Shown here: positions 24,661 to 31,824 of the stretch, in pieces
Position numbering within the stretch: position 1 is the first letter of the stretch
How the letters are laid out: every line of letters starts with the position of its first letter
Origin: Corallococcus carmarthensis
Lineage (GTDB): Bacteria > Myxococcota > Myxococcia > Myxococcales > Myxococcaceae
Assembly (NCBI RefSeq): GCF_003611695.1
Contig: NZ_RAWE01000022.1
Location: 1 to 64,000, forward strand
Direction: 5' to 3'
Length of the DNA: 64,000 bases
Notes under the pieces: generated by a model
Told to the model about the DNA's origin: nothing
Databases searched by the model: none
What the model saw: only the letters and a program-made list of their open reading frames with translations
Program-made: the position numbers and the translations under genes

Positions 24661-25302
24661 ATGTCAGCCGCTTTCGTCCTCCGCAGCGCCGTGAGCGCCG
24701 CCGCGATCCTCGCCCTCGCCGGGTGCGGGTCGGCTACCGTCGGTGGGGGTGGTAGTTCTGCGCGTGCGAAGTGGGTCGGCTCGGTCGTCAGGACGCCGGA
24801 CGGCGGGCAGCTGCGCACGACCATCTACTACGGGCCCTGGCAGTGCAGCGCCGCGTTCCTGTCCCGCTGCGAGTCGAAGTGCGCGGCGCAGGGCTACCCT
24901 CTCATGGGCTGCATGTGGCTGGCCGACATCAAGGGGGACTGGCAGGGGCGCTACCTCTTCATGCCCGCGGAGGCCGGTGGCCGCCTCGCCATCACCCACT
25001 GCTGTTGCGATTACCCGACCGTGTCGAACGGCCGCCAGTTGCGGGAGAAGTGGAAAAACGCCCGTGAAGGCTTTCGTCGCCAGTGGGGCTCTGAGTTCGG
25101 AGAGTGGCCGTCAACGAACGGGGCCAACTGGCAGGGCCACCACATCTTCGATTTGGCGCACGGCGGTCCGCCGGTGGCGCCCGACAACGTGCTTCCGGTG
25201 CCGCAGGACGTCCACCAAGTCTTCAACGACGAATACCCCGCCTGCTACGCCCCTGGCGGCAAATGGCTCACGCCAGGTCCCGCGCGGCCGTACGTGGACT
25301 GA
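24661..25302 (+). CDS. lipoprotein with C-terminal HNH/GHH nuclease-like domain (SitA-like toxin candidate), prophage copy
   Basis: A 213-residue lipoprotein closely similar to the product at 3900-4544 over its whole length: the same lipobox region (LAGCGSATVGGGG), the same Cys-rich middle and the same GHHIFDLAHGG, PDNVLP, VH..FN nuclease-like block. Differences cluster in the region just before the nuclease motif and in scattered surface positions. It is followed 10 bases later by a SUKH gene. Because it is on the prophage, integration would bring both toxin and immunity to a new host. In Myxococcus, sitA-type toxin genes are known on prophage-like elements. Confidence 0.65.
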   Translation: MSAAFVLRSAVSAAAILALAGCGSATVGGGGSSARAKWVGSVVRTPDGGQLRTTIYYGPWQCSAAFLSRCESKCAAQGYPLMGCMWLADIKGDWQGRYLFMPAEAGGRLAITHCCCDYPTVSNGRQLREKWKNAREGFRRQWGSEFGEWPSTNGANWQGHHIFDLAHGGPPVAPDNVLPVPQDVHQVFNDEYPACYAPGGKWLTPGPARPYVD

Positions 25303-25311
25303 GGAGCCACC

Positions 25312-25770
25312 ATGTCCATGGAAAGCCTGCTGGCCGAAGTCTCCCGACTCCACTTCCCTCGCCCTCCTGCCACGCTCGCGCAGGTCGCCGCCTTCGAGGC
25401 ACGCGTGGGGTGGAGGCTTGATGAGGACCTGCGCGCCTTCTACCTGCACTGCGATGGATGTGATCTCTTCGTTTCCTCGCCGGACACCCGCTTCCGCGTG
25501 CTGCCGCTGGAGCAAATCATGCGGGCGCGCATCGCCGTCCGCGGCAACGACAGGGACGAAGCCGGAGCGGCATCCCTCTACACGCTCGTGGACATGCAGG
25601 ACTCCGACTACGTCGTCCTGGACGTGGCACGGAGTGAGTCCGGCCGCTACTCCCTCTTCGACGCGTGGCACGAGACGTTCCCCGAACTGGTGCCTGTTGC
25701 ATCGTCCTTCAGCGAGTTCCTGGAGAAGGCGCTTCGCAGCAGCAACAGCGCCTTCTGGCTGGACGGATGA
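25312..25770 (+). CDS. SUKH (SMI1/KNR4) family immunity protein, prophage copy
   Basis: A 152-residue SUKH protein with FEARVGWRLDEDLRAFYLH and the same ending (SFSEFLEKALRS) as its chromosomal paralogue at 4555. The middle differs more: HCDGCDLFVSS replaces HANGGTLFTPP, so the conserved NGG is lost here. It is co-directional with and immediately downstream of the toxin-like gene. Whether each immunity protein protects only against its own toxin is unknown. Confidence 0.8.
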   Translation: MSMESLLAEVSRLHFPRPPATLAQVAAFEARVGWRLDEDLRAFYLHCDGCDLFVSSPDTRFRVLPLEQIMRARIAVRGNDRDEAGAASLYTLVDMQDSDYVVLDVARSESGRYSLFDAWHETFPELVPVASSFSEFLEKALRSSNSAFWLDG

Positions 25771-25789
25771 GCCCGCCGGAGGGCTGAGC

Positions 25790-25832
25790 GGTTCCGGTTT
25801 CTCGCCCTAATTTGAGAGGGAAAACCGGAACC
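25790..25832 (+). terminator. strong hairpin after the toxin-immunity pair
   Basis: An 11-base-pair perfect outer stem GGTTCCGGTTT (25790-25800) with AAACCGGAACC (25822-25832), and further pairing inside (CCCT with AGGG). It lies 20 bases after the SUKH stop and before the IS630 element. It may be the operon terminator; part of it could belong to the end of the IS. Confidence 0.55.
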
Positions 25833-25845
25833 GGGTGCGACTCAT

Positions 25846-26424
25846 TCACGCCTCGGGTAATCCGGTCGTCGTCCAAAGCGAGCCGAAGAGCTTGAGGACG
25901 ACGTGAGGCCGTGTCCGGAAGTAGCCCAGGCCCGAGCGCAGCGCCTGTTGCAACTCGGTCATCTCGTCGAAGAGAAGGTTGTGCGTGGCCCGCTGGCGCA
26001 GGGGCCGCCACAGCCGTTCAATGGGTTGAAGCTGAGGGCTGTAGGGCGGCAGCCGGTACAGGGAGAGGTGCGGGAAGCGGCGCAAGGCCCAATCCACGGG
26101 GCGCCCGCGGTGCCAGGGCGCGTTGTCGATGATGAGGACGACTTGCCGCCACGCCGTGGCGGGATAGGCGCGGGCGACGTCGAGCAGGTGGTGGGCGAAA
26201 GCCACCTGCATGCGCTTTGTCTTGGAGAGTCCATCCTTGCGACGCGCTCGGGTGCGGCTGCCGTACAGCCTGCTCGTCACCGCGCCCGTCGTGAGGTTGG
26301 CGGAAGCGAAGGTGTGCACCACGTCCTTACAGTCGCGGGTGCCAATGACGGGGCGGCATCCCTTCACGCCCAGCGTCGCCGTCAGCGTCGGCACCATGGG
26401 AAATCTCGCTTCGTCCTGGCTCAA
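25846..26424 (-). CDS. IS630 transposase, C-terminal DDE frame
   Basis: The catalytic half: first Asp in LSQDEAR, second in LIIDNAPWHRG, and Glu in 'LPPYSPQLQPIERLWRPLR', the classic DDE_3 pattern. Normal expression needs the frameshift from the upstream frame. Both halves look intact, so the element could be active. Confidence 0.85.
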   Translation of the reverse strand: MSQDEARFPMVPTLTATLGVKGCRPVIGTRDCKDVVHTFASANLTTGAVTSRLYGSRTRARRKDGLSKTKRMQVAFAHHLLDVARAYPATAWRQVVLIIDNAPWHRGRPVDWALRRFPHLSLYRLPPYSPQLQPIERLWRPLRQRATHNLLFDEMTELQQALRSGLGYFRTRPHVVLKLFGSLWTTTGLPEA

Positions 26425-26957
26425 GAGGGCGATGTCACCTGCTTGCGCCTGGCGTTTTTTTCACTCAATTCCTGCCGCGCCTGCTGCTGGCGTGAAGCGT
26501 CCGCGCGAAGGAAGCGATAGGTGGGCCGGTACAGACGCACGCCATGGCGACGGCAGAAGTCCCCCATGGCCGTCTCCCGCGCCCGAATCCCCGTCTGGCG
26601 GTAGAGGAAGTCCGCCAGCGCCTCATGCGTCCAATTCGCCCGCTTGACGCCGCAGGCCCTTGGCCCCCGCTGGACCCAGCCCAGAATCACTGGCGCCAGC
26701 CCCTCGGGAATCAACGGCGTGCGGCCCGGTGCCCACTGAATCCTCAACCCGCTCAAGCCTCCCGCTCGATAGCGGGCGAGGAAGCGCTGGACGTTGCGTG
26801 GCGTCGTCCCCAGGTCCTCGGCAATCTGCTGCTGGGAGCGCCCTCGGGACGTCATCAGCACCGCCTGGCACCTCTCACGCAGACGTCGGTCCTCCGTCGT
26901 GCGGAAGCAGGATTCCAGCTCGCTCCGCTGCTCCTCGCTCAGCGCCAGTCCGCTCAT
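26421..26957 (-). CDS. IS630 transposase, N-terminal helix-turn-helix frame
   Basis: A 178-residue frame with tandem helix-turn-helix motifs (RSQQQIAEDLGTTPRNVQRFL, WTHEALADFLYRQTG), the DNA-binding half of IS630 transposases. It ends 14 residues after the A7 run at 26455-26461. With a -1 shift there the sequence continues QAGDIALLSQDEARF into the DDE frame. Confidence 0.85.
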   Translation of the reverse strand: MSGLALSEEQRSELESCFRTTEDRRLRERCQAVLMTSRGRSQQQIAEDLGTTPRNVQRFLARYRAGGLSGLRIQWAPGRTPLIPEGLAPVILGWVQRGPRACGVKRANWTHEALADFLYRQTGIRARETAMGDFCRRHGVRLYRPTYRFLRADASRQQQARQELSEKNARRKQVTSPS

Positions 26958-27002
26958 GCTCCTTCAACCCGGCTGACACGACGGATTCTTCCGGGCCGTG
27001 AA

Positions 27003-27710
27003 TCAGGCGGCGCGGGCAACCGTGGCCGCGCCTGCCTCAAGGCGCCGCGCGGCGGCCTCGCAGTAGCGCTCTTCCAGTTCCACGCCGACTGCGCGGAGCC
27101 CAAGTGACTGCGCGGCGACGAGCGTGGCCCCGGAGCCGACGAACGGATCCAGGACGAGGCCGCCCGTCGGGCAGGAGCGCTCCAGCAGGTAGCTCAGCAG
27201 GTTGACCGGCTTCTCGGTGGGGTGCGTGCGCGCCCGCGCGGGCACCGGCGGGTAGCCATCGAGGACCGCGCCGTGCCGCTTCCCAGCGAGCGCGCGACGT
27301 GTCGGCCCGGCGCCGTGCAGCACCACCTCGTAGTCCGGCGCGAAGCTGGCGGCGCAGTCACCCATGCCGCCGCGCGCCTTCCACCACATCAGCGCGCCCT
27401 TGATCTTCAGGTGGGCGCTAGCCGCGTCGAAGAAGTCCGGCCAGCTCTCCCAGTGGCAGAAGACGAAGGCGTGCAGGTCCGGCTTCAGCGCGGGCCCCGC
27501 AGCCGTGAGCGCCTGGCGGAAGACGCGCATGCCCTGGCGGGAGCCGTCCGCACGAATGGCGGCGCCGCTCTTCCCCTTTGCCTCGTAGGCCATCCCGTAG
27601 GGCGGGTCGGTGAGGAGCACGTCCACGGATCCGGACGGGAGTCCGGGCAGCGCGTCGCGGCAGTCGGCATGGAGCAGGGTGATGGTGTCGGTCTGGAAGT
27701 AGGGCTTCAC
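27003..27710 (-). CDS. DNA methyltransferase (beta-type adenine or N4-cytosine)
   Basis: A 235-residue methyltransferase with catalytic motif DPPY (35-38) preceding the SAM-binding motif DPFVGSGAT (188-196), the order of the beta class, which modifies adenine N6 or cytosine N4. A TEKP segment lies between. I prefer GTG 27710, with GAGG upstream; the frame extends to 27848 with poor composition. No restriction gene is adjacent, so it is probably an orphan phage methyltransferase protecting phage DNA or altering regulation. Myxophage Mx8 also carries a methyltransferase gene. Confidence 0.85.
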   Translation of the reverse strand: MKPYFQTDTITLLHADCRDALPGLPSGSVDVLLTDPPYGMAYEAKGKSGAAIRADGSRQGMRVFRQALTAAGPALKPDLHAFVFCHWESWPDFFDAASAHLKIKGALMWWKARGGMGDCAASFAPDYEVVLHGAGPTRRALAGKRHGAVLDGYPPVPARARTHPTEKPVNLLSYLLERSCPTGGLVLDPFVGSGATLVAAQSLGLRAVGVELEERYCEAAARRLEAGAATVARAA

Positions 27711-27922
27711 TCTGGGGGCCTCGTCGGGCACGTGGGGCGAGGTGCACCACACGCGCGCGTGGTGCACACGGGATGCCGCTCGGCTGCCATCCTCACTATC
27801 CAGACGTACAGTTCTCAGGAAGGACTGCCACATGGACTGGTAGTCCAAGTCCTTCCGGTGCTTCAGTTCGTCATCAAGCGTGGGACGGGGTGTCTCACGT
27901 CATCGAAGAAAGGAAGTCTGGA

Positions 27923-28246
27923 ATGCCGCACAGCCGTGAAGTCGTAGACCTCATTGCAGAGCTGAAGGCGCAGCGCCCTGTGGGTGAATTCGAAGTCACC
28001 GGACACCACACAGCCGACGAATACATTTGGGTGGCGGTCCGGCACACGGACGGCTCGCCAGCGTGCACCGTGCCGACGAGCATTGTGCCAGCGGATGGCC
28101 TGCAGGGCCTGATTCAGCAGTATGGCCGGCAGGAGTTAACCCGGGGAGCTGGCTGCTTGCCGGAGTGCACACGCTGCTCGAAGGAGATGATCTGGCGGCC
28201 ATTGGACGTGGATGACACCAAGGTCGCGCTCGTCGCCGCTGCGTAG
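27923..28246 (+). CDS. hypothetical protein
   Basis: A 107-residue protein from ATG 27923 with AAAGGA upstream. It begins SREVVDLIAELKAQRPVGEF and contains CLPECTRCSKE, a possible metal-binding Cys cluster. It is divergent from the methyltransferase and followed by a strong terminator at 28263-28293. Function unknown. Confidence 0.55.
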   Translation: MPHSREVVDLIAELKAQRPVGEFEVTGHHTADEYIWVAVRHTDGSPACTVPTSIVPADGLQGLIQQYGRQELTRGAGCLPECTRCSKEMIWRPLDVDDTKVALVAAA

Positions 28247-28262
28247 CCCCCTCAAGCAGCAA

Positions 28263-28293
28263 CGGCCCGCCCCGAGTCATCCGGGGCGGGCCG
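28263..28293. terminator. strong bidirectional hairpin between converging genes
   Basis: A perfect 12-base-pair stem CGGCCCGCCCCG (28263-28274) with CGGGGCGGGCCG (28282-28293) and a 7-base loop. It lies between the rightward gene ending at 28246 and the leftward relic ending at 28304, so it probably marks the end of the leftward late operon. Confidence 0.7.
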
Positions 28294-28303
28294 CAGCGCT
28301 TCA

Positions 28304-28479
28304 TCAGCCGAACGTCCATCGCACGCCCGCGCCAGCCATCCGCTCGCGCTGATTGGCCTCCACGAAACCGAAGACGCCCAGGTTCTGCCGGAGCCGCGCC
28401 CCACCCTCCAGGCGCGCGTAGGCGCCCGTAAGGGAGGTGACGCCCGCCTGGGCCTCCAGGTAGCCCGAACCGGCATGTC
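28304..28479 (-). pseudogene. displaced 3' end of the gene at 29100-29839
   Basis: A leftward frame reads SGYLEAQAGVTSL, RLRQNLGVFGFVEANQ and ends RMAGAGVRWTFG before the stop at 28304. This is clearly homologous to the end of the frame at 29100 (GYAEITATVASG, TNHLGAFAFAEASS, RMAGAGLRWLF). It has no start. The HNH gene lies between the two copies, so this is the old 3' end, cut off by the insertion. Confidence 0.65.
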
Positions 28480-28502
28480 AGACCAACGTCGTAGGTTGGG
28501 CC

Positions 28503-29144
28503 ATGTCAAACTGCCCGCCAAAACCTCGGAAGCGTCGCAATGTTGCCGAGCGATTCTGGGAAAAGGTCCGCAAGGGAGAGGGGTGTTGGGAGTGGGCCCT
28601 TGCCCACCTGCGGGGATATGGGGTCTTCACAGCGAACGGAAAGCACCTGCGGGCGCACCGGGTCGCATGGGAACTGACCAACGGTCCCATCCCAGATGGC
28701 ATGTTGGTCTGCCACCACTGCGACAATCCTGGGTGCGTCAGGCCCGACCATCTCTTCCTGGGCTCAAATGCCGACAACAGCTCAGACAGGGACTCAAAGG
28801 GACGCCAAGCCCGTGGCGCAAAAGTTGTGCCGCTCACCCTCCCACGCGGTGACGAGCACTGGACTCGTCGTCAACCCGATCGCCTGCAGCGTGGTGACGC
28901 GAATCCGTCTCGAAGGCTTCGGGAGAAGCTCAAGCGCGGCGAGTCGCATCCAAAGGCGAAGATCACCCGCGAAGTTGTTCTTGAAATCAGGGCGGCTCAC
29001 GCCGAGGGCGTCTTGGCCAAAGCTCTGGCGGAACGCTTCGGCGTAAGCCGTCATCTGATCTACCGAGTCGTCAAGAAGACGTTATGGGCGCACGTCGTTT
29101 CAGAAAAGCCACCTGAGCCCGGCCCCTGCCATCCGGGTTCCTGA
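28503..29144 (+). CDS. HNH homing endonuclease
   Basis: A 213-residue protein with a phage-type HNH core: 'GYGVFTANGKHLRAHRVAWE', then VCHHCDNPGCVRPDHLFLG followed by NSSDR.SKGR, which matches HNH_3-type homing endonucleases. A C-terminal helix-turn-helix (AKALAERFGVSRHLIYRVV) probably recognises DNA. It runs against the late operon, and its 3' end overlaps the stop of the leftward gene ending at 29100. It sits between two homologous 3' ends of that gene. Confidence 0.85.
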   Translation: MSNCPPKPRKRRNVAERFWEKVRKGEGCWEWALAHLRGYGVFTANGKHLRAHRVAWELTNGPIPDGMLVCHHCDNPGCVRPDHLFLGSNADNSSDRDSKGRQARGAKVVPLTLPRGDEHWTRRQPDRLQRGDANPSRRLREKLKRGESHPKAKITREVVLEIRAAHAEGVLAKALAERFGVSRHLIYRVVKKTLWAHVVSEKPPEPGPCHPGS

Positions 29145-29347
29145 CGAGGCTTCGGCGAATGCGAAGGCGCCGAGATGGTTGGTCGGTCGATAGCCAACCT
29201 CTCCGCGAACTCGCCATCCGCTACCCGATGCCACGGTGGCGGTGATCTCGGCATACCCGTGGCGCACCGGCACGTCGCTCAGCACCCGCGACAGCCCCGC
29301 GGCGACTTCTACCCGCGGGGCATCGAAGGGACCGCCGCCACCGCCGC
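29100..29347 (-). CDS. C-terminal domain, out of frame with the upstream gene
   Basis: This frame reads FDAPRVEVAAGLSRVLS, GWRVRGEVGYRPTNHLG and ends RMAGAGLRWLF. It resembles a small beta-rich domain. It has no good start and directly follows, in another frame, the gene at 29309-29839. Either an indel in the Gly/Ala-rich GC run near 29340 split one gene, or it is translated by coupling from a GTG near 29282. A second, displaced copy lies at 28304-28479. Confidence 0.5.
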
Positions 29348-29839
29348 CGTGGCGACCGGGCCCAGCGCGGCGGTGCTGCCGATGGCGCCGAGCGCGAGCT
29401 CCAGCGCCTCCGCGCGCACCTTCACGTCGGCCTTCTGCGCGCCGTGGATGGAGGCGAACTCCAGCTTCACGGCCTCCTGCTCCCAGGGCTTCAGCGGGCG
29501 CCAGCCGTTGGCCTTCAGCCAGGAGTCCGCCACCTCCAGGCCCTTGGCCACCTTGTCGAGGGCGTTCTCCTCCTCGTCCATCGCGGCGAAGTCCTCCACC
29601 ACGTGGAAGGCATGGAAGGCCACGGTGGCGACGATGCGCTTGCGCCGGGTGGTAAGCCAGGTGCCGCCGGCGAAGAGGCCGACGGCACCGGCGACGATGC
29701 CCAGGCCGATGCCGATGTTCCCCGGTGTGAACAGCGCGTCCAGGATGCTGGAGCTGGCGCCGGTGGACGCCTGGGCCAGGGCCGCCGGAGCGGCGAGGAC
29801 GACCGGGAGACACGCGGCCAGGGTGAGACGCTTCTTCAT
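29309..29839 (-). CDS. exported membrane protein of the lysis region
   Basis: A 176-residue protein with a signal peptide (LAACLPVVLAAPAALAQA), one membrane helix (GIGLGIVAGAVGLFAGGTWL), then a basic stretch and a helical domain (FHVVEDFAAMDEEENALDKV). ATG 29839 has AGAAGGAG upstream. It is the last intact leader of the leftward late operon, downstream of the NlpC/P60 endolysin candidate. It may be a spanin- or holin-like component; this is from position only. It probably once extended into the frame at 29100. Confidence 0.6.
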   Translation of the reverse strand: MKKRLTLAACLPVVLAAPAALAQASTGASSSILDALFTPGNIGIGLGIVAGAVGLFAGGTWLTTRRKRIVATVAFHAFHVVEDFAAMDEEENALDKVAKGLEVADSWLKANGWRPLKPWEQEAVKLEFASIHGAQKADVKVRAEALELALGAIGSTAALGPVATAAVAAVPSMPRG

Positions 29840-29915
29840 GGGGTGCTTCTCCTTCTGGGGTGTGGGGCTCCCGGGAGCGCCCCGGGCGAGCGCCGGCAGC
29901 TGCCGGAGGAAGACG

Positions 29916-30410
29916 TCAGACGCGCGGCATCCAGTTCCAGCAGCCGGGCACGGGCGCCTCGGTGGGGGCCTGGGACACGTCGGACGCCGTGAAGGGCAGG
30001 AAGCGGGGCGGCTTCACCAGGAGCTCCACGGTGCCGTCGTCGTTGACGGCGGTGATGTCCGCCGCGCACACCACCTCGTCGCGCTGGTAGTGGACGGCCC
30101 GGCCGACGCTGGGCTTCTGCCCGGGCGGCACCATGGGAGCGCCGACCGGGCCCGGCGGCACCGCCACGGACGCGACCGGGGTGTTGATGGCCTCGGCCAC
30201 CGCGAGCCAGCCGGCGCGAACCAGCGCGGAGCACTTCTCGAACGGGGGCAGCTCGGCGCCCGTCACCGCGGAGCGCCCGCCGGTGACGCTGCCGTAGCAG
30301 GTGTAGAGCGTGAGGGCCGTGGCGAGCTTGCCGGGGCTGGCCTGGGCCAGAGCCCTTTCGGCGGCGGTGATGAGATCGGCGGGCGGCGTGTACGGCGCGG
30401 GTGAGGACAT
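29916..30410 (-). CDS. hypothetical late protein
   Basis: A 164-residue protein. The N-terminal half is helical (DLITAAERALAQASPGKLAT) and the C-terminal half, containing VHYQRDEVVCAADITAVND and ending PGCWNWMPRV, looks like a small beta domain. ATG 30410 follows CAGGAGCACC. It lies between the endolysin candidate and the exported membrane protein in the late operon. Function unknown. Confidence 0.6.
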   Translation of the reverse strand: MSSPAPYTPPADLITAAERALAQASPGKLATALTLYTCYGSVTGGRSAVTGAELPPFEKCSALVRAGWLAVAEAINTPVASVAVPPGPVGAPMVPPGQKPSVGRAVHYQRDEVVCAADITAVNDDGTVELLVKPPRFLPFTASDVSQAPTEAPVPGCWNWMPRV

Positions 30411-30509
30411 GCTGGTGCTCCTGGTGGTGCTGCGGGTTGGACGTCGGGAAAGAGATTCGGCGGCACAGCGGCACCCGAAGAGAGCGCGCCATGGGCAGGC
30501 AGGTGCAAC

Positions 30510-30962
30510 TCAGGAGACGAAGGGCAGGCGCCGGAAGCCGAGAACGTCGGGGCGGTACTCCACGCGGGTGAAGGACTTCACCTTCGCGTCCGCGCGCACC
30601 GCATCGTCCAGCGTGAGCGTCTTGCTGCCGCCCCCGGAGGCGCCCACCACGACTCCCGCGCCCACGTGCACCATGACGTGGTCCGGATCGCCGGCCTTGC
30701 CGTACAGCACCAGGTCTCCAGGCTGCAGGTCCGCCGCGCTCGCCACCGGAGCGCACTCCGCCCACAGCCGGTCCGTGTTGTGCGTCGCGCGCCAGTCCTT
30801 CCCGCCCACCTGATTGAAGCACCACGTCACGAGGCCGGAGCAGTCGAAGAGGCGCGGGCCATCCGCCGCGGCTCGCTGGCCCTTCGCGCCCCAGCGGTAG
30901 GGCGAGTGCATCTGCGCGAGGACGAGCTGAAGGAAGGCGGCGCGCTGCGAGGTGATAGGCAT
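30510..30962 (-). CDS. NlpC/P60 peptidase, probable endolysin
   Basis: A 150-residue NlpC/P60 cysteine peptidase, which cuts peptidoglycan stem peptides. Catalytic Cys41 lies in FDCSGLVTW and His95 in PDHVMVHVG, with the PGDLVLYG strand between. I start it at ATG 30962, seven bases after GGAG; an ATG at 30998 that overlaps the stop of the upstream mini-gene is an alternative. There is no signal peptide, so release would need a holin. Position after the tail genes supports a lysis role. Confidence 0.85.
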   Translation of the reverse strand: MPITSQRAAFLQLVLAQMHSPYRWGAKGQRAAADGPRLFDCSGLVTWCFNQVGGKDWRATHNTDRLWAECAPVASAADLQPGDLVLYGKAGDPDHVMVHVGAGVVVGASGGGSKTLTLDDAVRADAKVKSFTRVEYRPDVLGFRRLPFVS

Positions 30963-30994
30963 GGTGAGGCTCCGGCTGCTGGGAGTAGGCGGCG

Positions 30995-31078
30995 TCATGG
31001 AGAAGCGCTGACCCAGACCGCCAGGACGAGGGCGGCGCACACGGCGAGCATGTGCGCGGCGAAGAGGGAGAGGCTCAC
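30995..31078 (-). CDS. 27-residue membrane peptide
   Basis: A tiny frame, VSLSLFAAHMLAVCAALVLAVWVSASP, wholly hydrophobic, forming one membrane helix. Its GTG overlaps the stop of the upstream gene (GTGA) and its stop overlaps a downstream ATG (ATGA). Such tight coupling on both sides suggests a real gene in the lysis cassette, perhaps a small holin or antiholin. Confidence 0.4.
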   Translation of the reverse strand: MSLSLFAAHMLAVCAALVLAVWVSASP

Positions 31079-31632
31079 CGGCGCCTCATGGGGGAACCGG
31101 GCTCGGACGCGTCCTGCGTGAGCTGGTGCTGGGCGGGCGCCTGGGCCTGGACGAACCAGCGGCCGCAGTCGCGCAGCCCAGCGAGCCCCAGCAGGCCGAC
31201 GACGACGCCCACCACCCACAGCGCCCCAGCCTGACGGGAGTTCCGGTGCTCCTGCGCGTCCTGGCGCTCCCGGATGGCGGGGATGGCCTCCACCGCAACC
31301 CCGTGGGCGGCCGAGGACTTCTCCAGCGCCTCCACCTTCGCTGCCAGCCCGGGCACCGCACCGACGGCCGGCGCGTGCTCCGTCACGCGCCGGTCCACCT
31401 CCATGATGCGATCTTCCAGGCGGCGCACCTGCTCGGCGGTGGCCATGCGCTCGCCGACGCCGCGCACCTCCGTCTGGACGCCCTCCATGAGCCGGTGGAG
31501 GTCCACCGCCATCCGCTCGGCGGCTTTCAGCGCCGTGCCTGCGCGCTCGTTCGTCGCCTCCTGCTGGGCGGCAAGCCGGGCGAGGTCCTCACGGACAGTG
31601 TTGTCGGGGGTACGGCGGGGAGCGGGGGGCAT
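31075..31632 (-). CDS. coiled-coil protein with C-terminal membrane helix, lysis region
   Basis: A 185-residue protein: a long coiled coil (about 10-120, with RRLEDRIMEVDRRV) followed by a membrane helix ALWVVGVVVGLLGLAGL and a short tail. This layout fits phage holin- or spanin-like accessory proteins. It starts the lysis cassette, upstream of the membrane peptide and NlpC/P60 protein. Exact role is uncertain. Confidence 0.6.
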   Translation of the reverse strand: MPPAPRRTPDNTVREDLARLAAQQEATNERAGTALKAAERMAVDLHRLMEGVQTEVRGVGERMATAEQVRRLEDRIMEVDRRVTEHAPAVGAVPGLAAKVEALEKSSAAHGVAVEAIPAIRERQDAQEHRNSRQAGALWVVGVVVGLLGLAGLRDCGRWFVQAQAPAQHQLTQDASEPGSPMRRR

Positions 31633-31824
31633 ACCGCCGCATGGTCAACGCTCGCGTGGACGGTGTCCGGCGGCACTTGTGCGAGCCCGCCCACCGAATC
31701 AGCAGCAAACAGGAGTCGTAGACGCCCCAGGAACACAGGTTCAGATGACAAGCAATAAGTCCGTTCTATAGCGTCTGCCGGAACGCAGGCTCTCTACTTA
31801 GCAATCGGACTCTAAAAACCATCC

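Larger units (their letters stand above)
25846..26957 (-). mobile_element. IS630-family insertion element
   Basis: Two overlapping leftward frames form an IS630-type transposase. At the junction is a run of seven A on the coding strand (26455-26461), where a -1 shift joins the helix-turn-helix frame to the DDE frame in an unbroken protein. I could not define the terminal repeats or the TA target duplication by eye; coordinates are those of the coding region. Confidence 0.8.
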
